A stretch of 38,635 bases of DNA from Firmicutes bacterium UBA4881 (GTDB lineage Bacteria > Bacillota > DTU065): assembly GCA_002399235.1 (NCBI GenBank), contig DHDH01000001.1, positions 182,632-221,266 of the forward strand, read 5' to 3'. Below the pieces are notes generated by a model. It worked only from the letters and a program-made list of their open reading frames with translations, was not told the DNA's origin and made no database searches. The translations under genes were made by a program, and so were the position numbers. Below are positions 7,566-16,515 of the stretch, one piece after another (within the stretch, counting starts at the first letter, position 1; every line of letters starts with the position of its first letter).

Positions 7566-8141
7566 ATGCATTTAGAATATCCCTATCTACATTTGGCACG
7601 TAGGAATCTGAAAGATGTGTTGCGAGACGACCTTATATATATGGCTTTAAGTATTATTCCGCTAGTTATATGGTTAGGTGGTATTAAGTTTGGTATTATT
7701 CCCGATAATATCAATACTTCCTGGCTAGTGTTTTTGGCAGCAGCAATGTTTGTAGTTACTTATGAATTTGCTGAATCCTTTAGACGCCCAGAAGAGTTGC
7801 AAGGTTTCGGATATGGCACTTATACAAGGTTAATTTGGCTAATATATATTCGTGTCTTATATACCTTTATGCAGATTGCTTTTTTGCTCAAGTTACCTCC
7901 AGAATCGTTATTAAAACGATGGGGAAATAATGCCAGAGCATTAGCTAAAAGAGATGCAGGTAAATGGATGTATCCTGTAGATGCTCATCTGAAAAAGGAA
8001 GGTATTACTATTAATAATGATCTAAGAGCAGCTGAGTACCGCAATATGATCATTAACACACTTAAACTGGATTTTTCACCAGAAGACCAGTATCACCTGA
8101 GGCGTTTATTGCGCGAACTCTGGCCGGAGTACGAGCAGTAA
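7566..8141 (+). CDS. Membrane protein of unknown function
   Basis: I do not recognise this 191-residue protein. It has hydrophobic segments at about 27-45, 52-67 and 88-106, so two or three membrane spans. A charged C-terminal half follows that looks cytoplasmic (SLLKRWGNNARALAKRDAGKW..., ending LRRLLRELWPEYEQ). It has a strong ribosome site (GGGAGGGGAG) before ATG. It is followed by the ECF S component after 56 nt, with no terminator between, so both may share the promoter at 7493-7521. No catalytic motif is visible. Confidence 0.8.
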   Translation: MHLEYPYLHLARRNLKDVLRDDLIYMALSIIPLVIWLGGIKFGIIPDNINTSWLVFLAAAMFVVTYEFAESFRRPEELQGFGYGTYTRLIWLIYIRVLYTFMQIAFLLKLPPESLLKRWGNNARALAKRDAGKWMYPVDAHLKKEGITINNDLRAAEYRNMIINTLKLDFSPEDQYHLRRLLRELWPEYEQ

Positions 8142-8197
8142 ATGTTTTGATGATAAAATCACTCTGACCTTAAATGGCAGAGATGGGAGGAACGTTT

Positions 8198-8725
8198 ATG
8201 ACGGAGAGAAAGCAAAGAAAAGAAAGCGGTAGCTTTCCGAAGGCTCGCAAGATCACTATTGCAGGATTACTAGGAGGTATCGCCATTTTATTAGGTGTAA
8301 CCTCACTAGGCTTTATTCCTACCCCTTTAGGGATCACCCTTACCATTATGCATATTCCCGTAATTATCGGTGCTATTATGGAAGGTCCGTATGTGGGCTT
8401 GGCCACAGGTTTAATCTTTGGCCTTTCTAGTTTTTTATGGCCCCGGTCACCATCTATGGCAGATCCTTTAGTATCAGTATTACCTAGACTATTTATAGGT
8501 CCCTTCGCTTATTTAGCATATAATACTACGAAAAAATATTGGTCAGCCGCAATAGCTGGTACAGCAACTAATACTATAGGTGTATTAGGAATGATTTTAA
8601 TCAAAGGCTATCTACCTGCTAAGGTAGTTTTTACCGTGGCTTTAACCAATGGTTTATTGGAAATTGCTTTGGCAGTTATTATTGTGCAGGTGCTTATGAA
8701 ACCATTAGCACGTTTACGTAGCTAA
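8198..8725 (+). CDS. panT: ECF transporter S component, probably for pantothenate
   Basis: Substrate-binding membrane subunit of an energy-coupling factor vitamin transporter, 175 residues with about six hydrophobic helices. The signature stretch HIPVIIGAIMEGPYVGLATG and GLIFGLSSFLWPRSP match the ECF_trnsprt family. It must work with an EcfA/EcfT module encoded elsewhere. The substrate is inferred only from the next gene, coaX, which phosphorylates pantothenate. ATG at 8198 is used because GGGAGG precedes it by about 7 nt; the frame extends back to 8174. A hairpin follows the stop codon. Confidence 0.78.
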   Translation: MTERKQRKESGSFPKARKITIAGLLGGIAILLGVTSLGFIPTPLGITLTIMHIPVIIGAIMEGPYVGLATGLIFGLSSFLWPRSPSMADPLVSVLPRLFIGPFAYLAYNTTKKYWSAAIAGTATNTIGVLGMILIKGYLPAKVVFTVALTNGLLEIALAVIIVQVLMKPLARLRS

Positions 8726-8728
8726 GTA

Positions 8729-8752
8729 GAAGGCAGGGGTTTCCCTGCCTTC
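8729..8752 (+). terminator. Intercistronic hairpin (attenuator-like)
   Basis: A perfect 10-bp stem GAAGGCAGGG/CCCTGCCTTC with a 4-nt loop, 3 nt after the panT-like stop codon. The tail TAGATTTG lacks a T run, so it may attenuate or protect mRNA rather than terminate fully. Confidence 0.55.
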
Positions 8753-8775
8753 TAGATTTGAAAGAGGTGGGATCT

Positions 8776-9540
8776 GTGCTTCTTGTTGTTGATATTGGAA
8801 ACACTAATGCAGTATTTGGAGTTTATGAAGGTGAAAAGATAAAAAGTTCTTTTCGAGTTGCTTCAGATAAAACTAAAACCAGTGATGAATTAGGTATTTT
8901 ATTTGGTCAATTGCTCGAGTATAAAAACATTGAGCGTAGTGATATCAAAGCCTGTATTATCTCTTCGGTTGTCCCACCTATGACACCTAATGTTGAAGAG
9001 ATGATTAACGATTATTTTGGCCTCGAACCGATTATTGTTGGCCCAGGGGTGAAAACGGGACTCAATATCAAATATGAAAATCCTAAAGAAGTAGGTGCTG
9101 ATAGGATAGTTAATGCTGTAGCAGCATTGAATCTTTATGGAGGGCCACTTATTGTTGTAGATTTTGGAACTGCAACTACTTTTTGCGCTATTAGCGAAAA
9201 ATGGGAATATCTAGGTGGAGTAGTCTGTCCTGGTGTTGGCATTTCTGCTGAAGCATTATTTGAAAGAGCTTCGAAACTGCCTAGAGTGGAAATAATACGC
9301 ACTGAAAAGATTATTGGTAAAAATACAGTTTCTAGTATGCAAGCTGGCCTATATTATGGTTATGTAGGACAGGTCGATGGAATTGTTCGTCGCATGCAGC
9401 AAGAACTGGGCTGGGAAGCTAAAGTCGTCGCTACCGGCGGATTAGCTAAGTTATTAGGAGAAGGCTCCGAAACAGTAAATATAATTAATCCCACGCTTAC
9501 ACTAGATGGTTTAAGACTTATCTATGAACTAAACCAATGA
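8776..9540 (+). CDS. coaX: Type III pantothenate kinase
   Basis: Catalyses ATP-dependent phosphorylation of pantothenate, the first step of coenzyme A synthesis. The N-terminal phosphate loop MLLVVDIGNTNAVFGVY, the IISSVVPP segment, GADRIVNAVAAL, the DFGTATTFCAI box and GGVVCPGVGIS are all type III hallmarks. GTG at 8776 is chosen because GAGGTGG precedes it closely and the protein then starts like other CoaX proteins. A TTG at 8758 would add six residues. Length is 254, typical. It lies between the ECF S component and hflX. Confidence 0.96.
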   Translation: MLLVVDIGNTNAVFGVYEGEKIKSSFRVASDKTKTSDELGILFGQLLEYKNIERSDIKACIISSVVPPMTPNVEEMINDYFGLEPIIVGPGVKTGLNIKYENPKEVGADRIVNAVAALNLYGGPLIVVDFGTATTFCAISEKWEYLGGVVCPGVGISAEALFERASKLPRVEIIRTEKIIGKNTVSSMQAGLYYGYVGQVDGIVRRMQQELGWEAKVVATGGLAKLLGEGSETVNIINPTLTLDGLRLIYELNQ

Positions 9541-9549
9541 GGTGTTAGA

Positions 9550-10791
9550 ATGGAAAAAGCTGTTCTTATTGCCATAAAAACTGGCAGAGAAGATATTGAT
9601 GTTGATACTTCTTTGGATGAATTAGAAGAACTAGCTAAAACAGCTGGTGCAGAAACTGTAATGCGACTAATACAAGCTAGAGAAATACCCGATAAGCTAA
9701 CTTATCTAGGTAGCGGTCGCGTGGAAGAATTAAAGGGGTTTGTCGAGGTTAATGAGGTCGATTTAATTATTGCCGATGACGAATTGTCTCCACTGCAGAT
9801 CGAAAAGATAAATGAATTTACAGGGGTCAAAGTCTTAGATAGAACCGGATTGATTTTAGATATTTTTGCTCAAAGGGCTAGGACCAAAGAAGGCCTTTTA
9901 CAGGTTGAATTGGCTCAGCTCCAATATAACTTACCCAGACTTAAAGGTAGCCGCGAAGGTTTATCAAGACTTGGTGGTGGCATTGGAACTAGAGGACCTG
10001 GCGAAACTAAATTGGAGGCAGATCGCCGTGTAATTAGGGCCCGTATAGCTCTATTAAAAAGAGAATTAAATAATGTAGTTGAGCAACGTGAAAATCAACG
10101 TAAAAAGAGAAAAGAAAATCAGGTTCCCCAGGTGTCATTAGTAGGGTATACTAATGCTGGAAAGTCTACTTTACTTACTAAGTTAACTGGTAGTGAAACC
10201 TATGTAGCAGATCAGCACTTTGCAACTCTAGATCCTTTAGTAAGACGTTGGCAACTACCTGATAATCAAGAGATTTTATTAGCGGACACTGTTGGTTTTA
10301 TCCGTAAATTGCCTCATGATCTGGTAGCAGCTTTTAGGGCTACCTTAGAAGAGCTTAAAGATGTTAATCTTTTACTACACGTAGTGGATTCCAAAGGCAT
10401 TGACTTTGATGCCCAAATCAAAGCAGTAGAAAGTACGTTGAAAACTATTGGTTGCGAAGTTCCTTCTTTGATGGTATTTTCGAAAGCGGATCTACTAACA
10501 GAAGGAGAAATAAATTTTATCGAAACTATGTATCCAGATTCCGTACTAGTATCAGCTAAAACAGGTTTGGGGCTTGATGTCTTAGCTAAACAGGTAATTA
10601 AGAAAGCTAAGTTAAGTAAGGTTGTATTAGAATTAAAGTTTCCTTATTCAGAAGCTTTTTGGTTAGAACGCCTTTACGCTGAGAGCGAAGTTAGAAAAGT
10701 AGATTACGATGAAGACGGTTTAAGGGTTACTGCTTTGGTAAATATGAATCTTGCAGAACGCCTTTTCCCATACACATCTAAGGAGGAATAG
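9550..10791 (+). CDS. hflX: GTPase HflX
   Basis: Ribosome-associated GTPase that splits or rescues stalled 70S ribosomes, often under stress. The N-terminal HflX domain carries the signature GGGIGTRGPGETKLE (142-156). A coiled linker (about 155-190) and the G domain follow, with G1 GYTNAGKS (199-206), G3 DTVGF and G4 FSKADL. A short C-terminal domain completes 413 residues, a normal size. The start is 9 nt after the coaX stop codon, with TGAGGTG as ribosome site. The next gene begins 2 nt after its stop. Confidence 0.96.
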   Translation: MEKAVLIAIKTGREDIDVDTSLDELEELAKTAGAETVMRLIQAREIPDKLTYLGSGRVEELKGFVEVNEVDLIIADDELSPLQIEKINEFTGVKVLDRTGLILDIFAQRARTKEGLLQVELAQLQYNLPRLKGSREGLSRLGGGIGTRGPGETKLEADRRVIRARIALLKRELNNVVEQRENQRKKRKENQVPQVSLVGYTNAGKSTLLTKLTGSETYVADQHFATLDPLVRRWQLPDNQEILLADTVGFIRKLPHDLVAAFRATLEELKDVNLLLHVVDSKGIDFDAQIKAVESTLKTIGCEVPSLMVFSKADLLTEGEINFIETMYPDSVLVSAKTGLGLDVLAKQVIKKAKLSKVVLELKFPYSEAFWLERLYAESEVRKVDYDEDGLRVTALVNMNLAERLFPYTSKEE

Positions 10792-10793
10792 AA

Positions 10794-11603
10794 ATGAAAA
10801 TTGGTTGCAGTTCATGGTCTTTTCACAGAACTCTTGCTGCTAAGAAAATGACTTTTAAAGAGTGGATCGAGTATTGTGCTAAAAATTACCGTTTAGATGG
10901 TGTTGAATTACTTGCTAGCCACTTTGAGTCCCACGAACCAGAGTATCTAATGGATATTAAAAACCTTTGTACTGATTTAGGTCTTACTATCTCCTGTGTA
11001 TCTGCTGAGAATAACTTTACCCAAGAGAGTGTTGAAGCAGTAGATAGAGAGATTGAGCATGTAAAGGCTTGGATTGATGTTGCTGCTATGCTAGGAGCAC
11101 CTTTAGTTAGAATCTTTGCTGGAGCTAGTCAACAGCTAAAAAGCGAAACAGTCTGGAATAATGTGGTTGCAGCTATTAAAGAGTGCGCAGAATATGCAGC
11201 AGAAGATGGCATTCAATTAGCTCTAGAAAACCATGGTGGCTTTATGGATGATCAGATCATCAGACTTATCGGTGATGTTGAAATGGATAATTTTAAAGTA
11301 ACCATGGATTTGGGTAACTTTGGTACAGATGCCAACATCATATACAAGGCAATGGAGAACGTTGCGCCATATACTATATTTGTACACGCTAAATGTTTCA
11401 GCTTTACAGATGACCTTCTTGAGAAAACACTTGATTTTCCCAGAATTATTAAGTTGCTGAACAAAGCAGGTTACAACGGTTTTCTCTCCGTAGAGTTCGA
11501 AGGCGAAGGAGAAGAAACAACTGAAGTTGCAAAGGCTGTAGCTATGTTACGCCATTTAACCAGTGAAGCTCATAAAGAACAAGTAGGGCTTATGCTTAAA
11601 TAG
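10794..11603 (+). CDS. Sugar phosphate isomerase/epimerase (xylose isomerase-like TIM barrel)
   Basis: A 269-residue AP-endonuclease-2/xylose isomerase-like TIM barrel. Likely metal ligands appear at the expected strand ends: Glu in LALENHGG, Asp in TMDLGNFG, His in VHAKC and Glu in SVEFEGEG. The substrate cannot be read from the sequence. Relatives act as myo-inosose, hydroxypyruvate, tagatose or hexulose epimerases and isomerases. AAGGAGG precedes ATG within the end of hflX, so it is translationally linked to it. No sugar catabolic neighbours are present. Confidence 0.85.
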   Translation: MKIGCSSWSFHRTLAAKKMTFKEWIEYCAKNYRLDGVELLASHFESHEPEYLMDIKNLCTDLGLTISCVSAENNFTQESVEAVDREIEHVKAWIDVAAMLGAPLVRIFAGASQQLKSETVWNNVVAAIKECAEYAAEDGIQLALENHGGFMDDQIIRLIGDVEMDNFKVTMDLGNFGTDANIIYKAMENVAPYTIFVHAKCFSFTDDLLEKTLDFPRIIKLLNKAGYNGFLSVEFEGEGEETTEVAKAVAMLRHLTSEAHKEQVGLMLK

Positions 11604-11646
11604 CGTTGCGGCTGTGGGACCTGGCACTTAGAAAGGAGTGAACCGG

Positions 11647-12558
11647 ATGGGCAAATTCTATTATGGCGGTCAGGCAGTCATGGAAGGTGTCATGATGCGT
11701 GGGCCAAAGACTATTGCTATTGCGGTTCGCAAGGAAGATAACACCCTAGTCAAGCATAAAGAAACAGTTTCTAGTATAGGTGATAGATTCCCTATCTTAA
11801 AGAAACCGTTGATTAGAGGTGTTGTGGCTCTGTTTGAATCAATGATTATTGGTACTAAGTCACTAGTCTTTTCGGCGAATCAATTTGCTTCTGAAGATGA
11901 GCAAGAAGTATTAACACCAAAAGAGATGGTTTTAACAATAGGTCTTTCTTTTGGCCTTGCGATATTGCTCTTTATTATTCTACCAGCATTTCTCACCAGG
12001 CTAGTTGAAAGCAGTATTAATAATGCTATGTTGTTGAATCTTACCGAGGGACTCATTAAAATAAGTATATTTGTTCTTTATATTGTGGGTATCTCTGTAA
12101 CACCTGATATTAAGCGTTTCTTCCAATATCATGGTGCGGAGCATAAGGTAATCAACGCCTACGAAGCTGGCGAAGAACTTACTGTGGCTAATGTTCGTCC
12201 CTACACACGTTTTCACGTGCGCTGTGGCACCAATTTTATTGTTATTGTCTTGCTAATGAGTGTATTTATCTTTACTTTAATTACTGGCAGCAATCGACCT
12301 TCGTTTTTTAATCGTATTGGTCTACATCTACTTCTTTTGCCAGTAATTGCAGGAATTTCTTACGAAGTAATTAAATTTCTAGGCAAAGATAATGCTCCTA
12401 AATGGGCGAAAGCTTTAGCTCGTCCAGGCTTAATGACTCAGTTCTTGACAACAAGAGAACCTGATGATAGTCAGATTGAGACAGCTATCGCTGCCTTAGT
12501 TGAAGTACTAGACACCGATGGCAAGTTGCCACAAAACAACAATGAACTGACTCTTTAA
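11647..12558 (+). CDS. DUF1385 membrane protein (YqhQ-like)
   Basis: Polytopic membrane protein of 303 residues of the DUF1385 family. The family start GGQAVMEGVMMRGPK, the loop FFQYHGAEHKVINAYEAGEELT and the RFHVRCGTNFI segment are all clear. Four or so hydrophobic helices lie at about 98-118, 130-150, 197-217 and 230-250. The biochemical role is unknown. It is commonly found just before prfA in Firmicutes, as here. ATG at 11647 has AAAGGAG 8 nt upstream; GTG at 11638 is a less likely start. Confidence 0.9.
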   Translation: MGKFYYGGQAVMEGVMMRGPKTIAIAVRKEDNTLVKHKETVSSIGDRFPILKKPLIRGVVALFESMIIGTKSLVFSANQFASEDEQEVLTPKEMVLTIGLSFGLAILLFIILPAFLTRLVESSINNAMLLNLTEGLIKISIFVLYIVGISVTPDIKRFFQYHGAEHKVINAYEAGEELTVANVRPYTRFHVRCGTNFIVIVLLMSVFIFTLITGSNRPSFFNRIGLHLLLLPVIAGISYEVIKFLGKDNAPKWAKALARPGLMTQFLTTREPDDSQIETAIAALVEVLDTDGKLPQNNNELTL

Positions 12559-12580
12559 CCGCGGCCCAATGGGCTGCGGT
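12558..12580 (+). terminator. Intercistronic hairpin before prfA
   Basis: ACCGCGGCCC pairs with GGGCTGCGGT over 10 bp (one G-U), with a 3-nt loop. It overlaps the DUF1385 stop codon, and the tail TATTTCC is weakly T-rich. It probably attenuates between the two genes. Confidence 0.5.
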
Positions 12581-12607
12581 TATTTCCGCACGGAAGGAGT
12601 GAAGTCC

Positions 12608-13675
12608 ATGCTAGAAAAATTAGCAGCTATTGAACAGATTTTTAAGGAACTAACTGAGAAAATGGCTGATCCTGGTTTAGCAGTGGATAGACAAGAATAC
12701 CAAAAAGTAGCTAAACGTCGTTCTGATCTTGAGGAAATTGTTGAGGCATACCATAGTTATCTACACATATTAGAACAGATTAAATCAACCAAAGAGATCC
12801 TTCGAGATGAAACCGATGAAGAAATGCGGGAACTAGCTACTTTAGAACTGGATTCCTTAAATAGTTCTCTGGAAGAGACTGAGGTTGAACTAAAAAAACT
12901 ACTAATACCTAAGGATCCTAATGACGAGAAAAACGTTATTGTGGAGATTCGTGCAGGTACAGGCGGCGACGAAGCAGCACTCTTTGCCGGTAACCTCTAT
13001 CGCATGTATTCCCACTATGCAGAAGTGAGACGTTGGAAGCAAGAGATCTTAAGTGCAAACCCTACAGAATTAGGCGGCTTTAAAGAGATTATTTTTATGA
13101 TCGAAGGTAAAGGTGCCTATAGTCGTTTAAAATACGAAAGTGGTGTGCATCGAGTACAAAGAGTTCCCGAGACCGAAGCTGGTGGCAGAATACACACCTC
13201 AACAGCTACAGTAGCAGTATTACCAGAAGCAGAAGAGGTTGATATTTATATTGAGCCTAACGAGGTTAAAATCGACGTTTTCCGCTCTTCAGGACCTGGA
13301 GGTCAATCTGTAAATACCACTGACTCTGCTGTACGAGTTACCCATATCCCGACTGGTATTGTGGTCTCTTGCCAAGATGAGAAATCGCAGCATAAAAACA
13401 GAGATAAAGCTATGCGTATCTTAAGAGCTCGCTTAAAAGAAGTTATCGAGGAAGAAGCTAGAAGCAAAGAAGCTCAAGCAAGAAAGAGTCTAATTGGTAG
13501 TGGTGATCGCAGTGAGCGTATTCGTACCTACAACTATCCTCAAGGTAGAGTAACCGATCATCGTATCGGTCTTACACTTTATCGGATAGAAGAAATTATG
13601 AACGGTGACCTCGATGAGATAATTGAAGCCTTAGTCGTTGCAGATCAGCAGGAACGATTAAAGGAGATGGATTGA
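12608..13675 (+). CDS. prfA: Peptide chain release factor 1
   Basis: Recognises UAA and UAG stop codons and triggers peptide release. GGQ lies at 231-233 in SSGPGGQSVNTTDSAVR, and the stop-recognition PxT is PET (187-189) in RVPETEAGGRIHTSTATVAVLPE. This marks it as RF1 rather than RF2, which has SPF. ATG at 12608 (AAGGAG about 9 nt upstream) gives 355 residues, the usual size; an upstream frame to 12569 would start inside the hairpin. The next gene, prmC, methylates the GGQ glutamine and starts 1 nt after its stop codon. Confidence 0.97.
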   Translation: MLEKLAAIEQIFKELTEKMADPGLAVDRQEYQKVAKRRSDLEEIVEAYHSYLHILEQIKSTKEILRDETDEEMRELATLELDSLNSSLEETEVELKKLLIPKDPNDEKNVIVEIRAGTGGDEAALFAGNLYRMYSHYAEVRRWKQEILSANPTELGGFKEIIFMIEGKGAYSRLKYESGVHRVQRVPETEAGGRIHTSTATVAVLPEAEEVDIYIEPNEVKIDVFRSSGPGGQSVNTTDSAVRVTHIPTGIVVSCQDEKSQHKNRDKAMRILRARLKEVIEEEARSKEAQARKSLIGSGDRSERIRTYNYPQGRVTDHRIGLTLYRIEEIMNGDLDEIIEALVVADQQERLKEMD

Positions 13676-13676
13676 C

Positions 13677-14534
13677 ATGCCACAACTGCTGACCATATTA
13701 CAAAAAGCGGGAGAATTTTTGCACGAAAAAGGTAGCCTTTCACCACGACTAGATGCTGAAGTACTCTTAGCTGATGTATTGGGCATGCAGCGAATCGAAC
13801 TATACGCTAACTATGATAGACCTTTAGTTAAGAAAGAACTCGATGCCTACAGACAAGTAATTGCTAGAAGAGGCAAGTTAGAACCGGTAGCTTATATAAC
13901 TGGAAAAAAGGAATTTTACTCAAGGGAGTTTTCTGTAAACTCCCAGGTATTGATTCCAAGGCCAGATACTGAACTTTTGGTAGAGAAAGTTTTAGGCTAT
14001 TTAGAGTCTTTTACCATCCCTAATCCGGATATTTTAGACCTTTGTACAGGCTCTGGTGCTATTGGGATTACCTTAGCTTTAGAGGTTGAAGGAGCTTCGG
14101 TCACAGCCACCGATATTTCACCTGGGGCCTTAAGTGTGGCCAGAGAAAACGCAGAGGGATTAGCTGTTAAGGTAGATTTTATCGAGGGTGATCTTTATGC
14201 TAATCTAACTAAAAAGTTTGATGTTATTGTAGCTAACCCACCCTACATTGCATCGAAAGAATGGGAAACTCTCGAACCCAACGTAAAACTTTATGAACCA
14301 CAACTAGCTTTAGTAGGTGGTGAAGATGGACTAGCTTTTTATAGACGCATCATTGAAGAAAGTCCTAAGTATCTTAAAGACGCTGGTGCAATGTTCTTAG
14401 AGATCGGTGAAACTCAAGCAGCTGAGGTTGCTAAAATAGCCGAAAATGTAGGTGTCTTTGCTAAAGCTATGGTAGCTAAGGATTTGGCTGGTAAAAATCG
14501 AGTTGTGTTTTTAAAGAGACAACGGGGTAATTAA
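13677..14534 (+). CDS. prmC: Release factor glutamine N5-methyltransferase
   Basis: Methylates the glutamine of the GGQ motif in RF1 and RF2 using S-adenosylmethionine. An N-terminal helical domain is followed by a Rossmann methyltransferase with SAM motif DLCTGSGAIG (121-130). The substrate-Gln motif NPPY is at 187-190, with typical VANPPYI context. Length is 285 residues. AAGGAG within the end of prfA serves as the ribosome site, so the two are translationally coupled. Confidence 0.97.
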   Translation: MPQLLTILQKAGEFLHEKGSLSPRLDAEVLLADVLGMQRIELYANYDRPLVKKELDAYRQVIARRGKLEPVAYITGKKEFYSREFSVNSQVLIPRPDTELLVEKVLGYLESFTIPNPDILDLCTGSGAIGITLALEVEGASVTATDISPGALSVARENAEGLAVKVDFIEGDLYANLTKKFDVIVANPPYIASKEWETLEPNVKLYEPQLALVGGEDGLAFYRRIIEESPKYLKDAGAMFLEIGETQAAEVAKIAENVGVFAKAMVAKDLAGKNRVVFLKRQRGN

Positions 14535-14541
14535 CGCACCG

Positions 14542-14555
14542 AAAGGAGCTCCTTT
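14542..14555 (+). promoter_or_regulatory. Ribosome site of tsaC inside a palindrome
   Basis: The tsaC Shine-Dalgarno AAAGGAG is the left half of the perfect 14-bp palindrome AAAGGAGCTCCTTT, 3 nt before the ATG. Self-pairing could partly hide the site, though without a free loop it would be a short hairpin. Confidence 0.45.
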
Positions 14556-14558
14556 TTC

Positions 14559-15569
14559 ATGGAGACAAAGATATTTAACGTAGATCAACTTGAAGAGGCA
14601 GCTAAATTAATCACTACAGGTGAATTAGTAGCTTTTCCGACCGAGACTGTTTATGGGTTAGGAGCTGATGCCTTAAACTCCCAAGCTGCTCTTAGCATCT
14701 TTAAAGCCAAAGGTCGTCCCGCTGACAATCCTCTCATTGTCCATGTAAAAGAAGCGAGCGAGGTAGAAAAGATAGCTTATACTAATGCAGAATTTCATCT
14801 ATTAGCAGAGCGTTTTTGGCCAGGACCTTTAACCATGATTCTACCCAAAAAACCTATTGTTCCTTATGAAACAACAGGTGGCTTGGAGACAGTTGCAGTA
14901 CGTTGTCCAAACCACAAAATTGCTTTGCGGTTAATAGAGTTAGCCAAAACTCCTATTGCTGCTCCTTCAGCTAACCGCTCTGGTCGTCCTAGTCCTACTG
15001 AAGCAAAGCATGTATATGAAGACCTCAAAGGCATAATTGCTGGCATTGTCGATGGGGGGCATACAGGTATAGGACTGGAATCTACTGTACTTGATCTAAC
15101 AGGGGAGACACCTGAGATACTTAGACCAGGAGGGGTTACCCTAGAGATGCTAAAGGTGTATCTACCGCAAGCGAGGCAGGCTGTAGTTAAAGCTGGCCAA
15201 AAAGTTAAGTCACCGGGCTTAAAGTATAGACACTATGCTCCTAAAGCGCCAATGTACATGGTTATAGGTACTCCTGAAGAACAGATAAAAGAAATTTTAT
15301 TACAGCTAGAAAAGAACGGTCCTAACGTTGGTGTTTTAGCTACAGACGAGTCTTACCATCTGTATCCTACACCCTATAAAATATCACTAGGAAGTCGCCA
15401 TGATTTGGCTATGATTGCTACTAATCTATATGGAGCATTGCGCTATTTCGATAGTACCAATGTTAAGATTATTTTCGCTGAAACTATTTCTGGCGAGGGA
15501 TTAGCAACTGCTATCAATGATCGTCTTACTAGAGCTTGTGGTGGACAGAGAATTTTAGCAGGACATTAG
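14559..15569 (+). CDS. tsaC: L-threonylcarbamoyladenylate synthase, long Sua5 form
   Basis: Makes threonylcarbamoyl-AMP from threonine, bicarbonate and ATP, the first step of the t6A37 tRNA modification. The YrdC domain (about 8-200) has FPTETVYGLG, KGRPADNPL (51-59) and SANRSGRPSPT. The SPGLKYRHYAPKAP linker and a C-terminal Sua5 domain (about 225-336) make it the long form, as in B. subtilis YwlC. ATG has AAAGGAG upstream, inside a palindrome. The gene follows prmC as in Bacillus. Confidence 0.96.
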   Translation: METKIFNVDQLEEAAKLITTGELVAFPTETVYGLGADALNSQAALSIFKAKGRPADNPLIVHVKEASEVEKIAYTNAEFHLLAERFWPGPLTMILPKKPIVPYETTGGLETVAVRCPNHKIALRLIELAKTPIAAPSANRSGRPSPTEAKHVYEDLKGIIAGIVDGGHTGIGLESTVLDLTGETPEILRPGGVTLEMLKVYLPQARQAVVKAGQKVKSPGLKYRHYAPKAPMYMVIGTPEEQIKEILLQLEKNGPNVGVLATDESYHLYPTPYKISLGSRHDLAMIATNLYGALRYFDSTNVKIIFAETISGEGLATAINDRLTRACGGQRILAGH

Positions 15570-15602
15570 GTAGTAAAGATAGAAAAGCAAGGAGGGATTG
15601 TT

Positions 15603-16493
15603 TTGCAGGTTCTCTTTGTGTGTACTGGCAATACCTGCCGCTCTCCCATGGCCGCAGCCTTGTTAAAGCGCGAGGTTGCAGGCACCAACATCGAGATCTC
15701 CTCTGCAGGGATTAACGCCTATCCAGGAGATAAGGCCTCACTAGGTTCGCAAAAAGCTATGGAAAAAAGAGGCCTTAATTTAACTGGGCATATCGCAAAG
15801 AAAATTGTTATGCAAGATCTTCTTGCAAGCGATCTTATTCTAACAATGACCCAGAGTCAGGCTGATTATCTTAAGCGCCAGTATCCTGAGGATGTAGAGA
15901 AGATCTTCACCTTAAAGGAGTATGTTAGCGAAGAAGGTGATGTCTCTGATCCATATGGTGGTTCATTAACAGTTTACGAAGAAACTGCGGGGGAAATCGA
16001 GCGTCTGATTAAAAAGGTTGCTAACCTAATTAAGAGGAAGATGAAGATGGAATTAGTAGTTGCGTTAGGTTCTGACCACGGAGGATATGAGCTCAAGGAA
16101 GAAATCAAAAAGTTTCTTGAGGAGAAGGGAATCAAGTATAAGGATTTTGGTTGTTATAACACCGAATCTGTTGACTACCCTGACATAGCTTTTGCAGTGG
16201 CTGAAAAGGTTACAAAGGGCGAATATGCCCAGGGAATTCTAGTTTGTGGTACAGGCATTGGTATGAGCATTGCTGCTAACAAAGTGCCCGGAATAAGAGC
16301 TGCTTTGGTAGGCGATGTTTATTCCGCTAAGATGTCTAGAGAACATAATAATAGTAATATTCTGGTTCTCGGAGGCAGAGTTACTGGTAAAGGTTTAGCA
16401 CTGTTAATAGTGGAGACCTATCTAGCAACCGAGTTTGCTGGAGGCCGGCACGTCACAAGACTTGGAAAAATTGCTGAGCGTGAAAACTGCTAA
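15603..16493 (+). CDS. Fusion: protein arginine phosphatase (YwlE) and ribose-5-phosphate isomerase B
   Basis: One 296-residue frame joins two enzymes. Residues 1-146 are a low-molecular-weight phosphatase with CTGNTCRSP (C7 to P15) and catalytic DPYGG. Thr11 in the loop is the residue that makes B. subtilis YwlE specific for phosphoarginine. Residues 149-296 are RpiB, which interconverts ribose-5-P and ribulose-5-P, with SDHGG, VDYPDIA, the catalytic Cys in VCGTGIGMSI, and SREHNNSN. The linker IKRKMKMELV contains two Met codons preceded by AAGAGGAAG, so RpiB might also be started internally. In Bacillus the same functions are adjacent separate genes (ywlE, rpiB). The TTG start has AAGGAGGG about 6 nt upstream. 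Confidence 0.93.
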   Translation: MQVLFVCTGNTCRSPMAAALLKREVAGTNIEISSAGINAYPGDKASLGSQKAMEKRGLNLTGHIAKKIVMQDLLASDLILTMTQSQADYLKRQYPEDVEKIFTLKEYVSEEGDVSDPYGGSLTVYEETAGEIERLIKKVANLIKRKMKMELVVALGSDHGGYELKEEIKKFLEEKGIKYKDFGCYNTESVDYPDIAFAVAEKVTKGEYAQGILVCGTGIGMSIAANKVPGIRAALVGDVYSAKMSREHNNSNILVLGGRVTGKGLALLIVETYLATEFAGGRHVTRLGKIAERENC

Positions 16494-16515
16494 TCTGAGA
16501 GAAAGGAAGTCGGTT

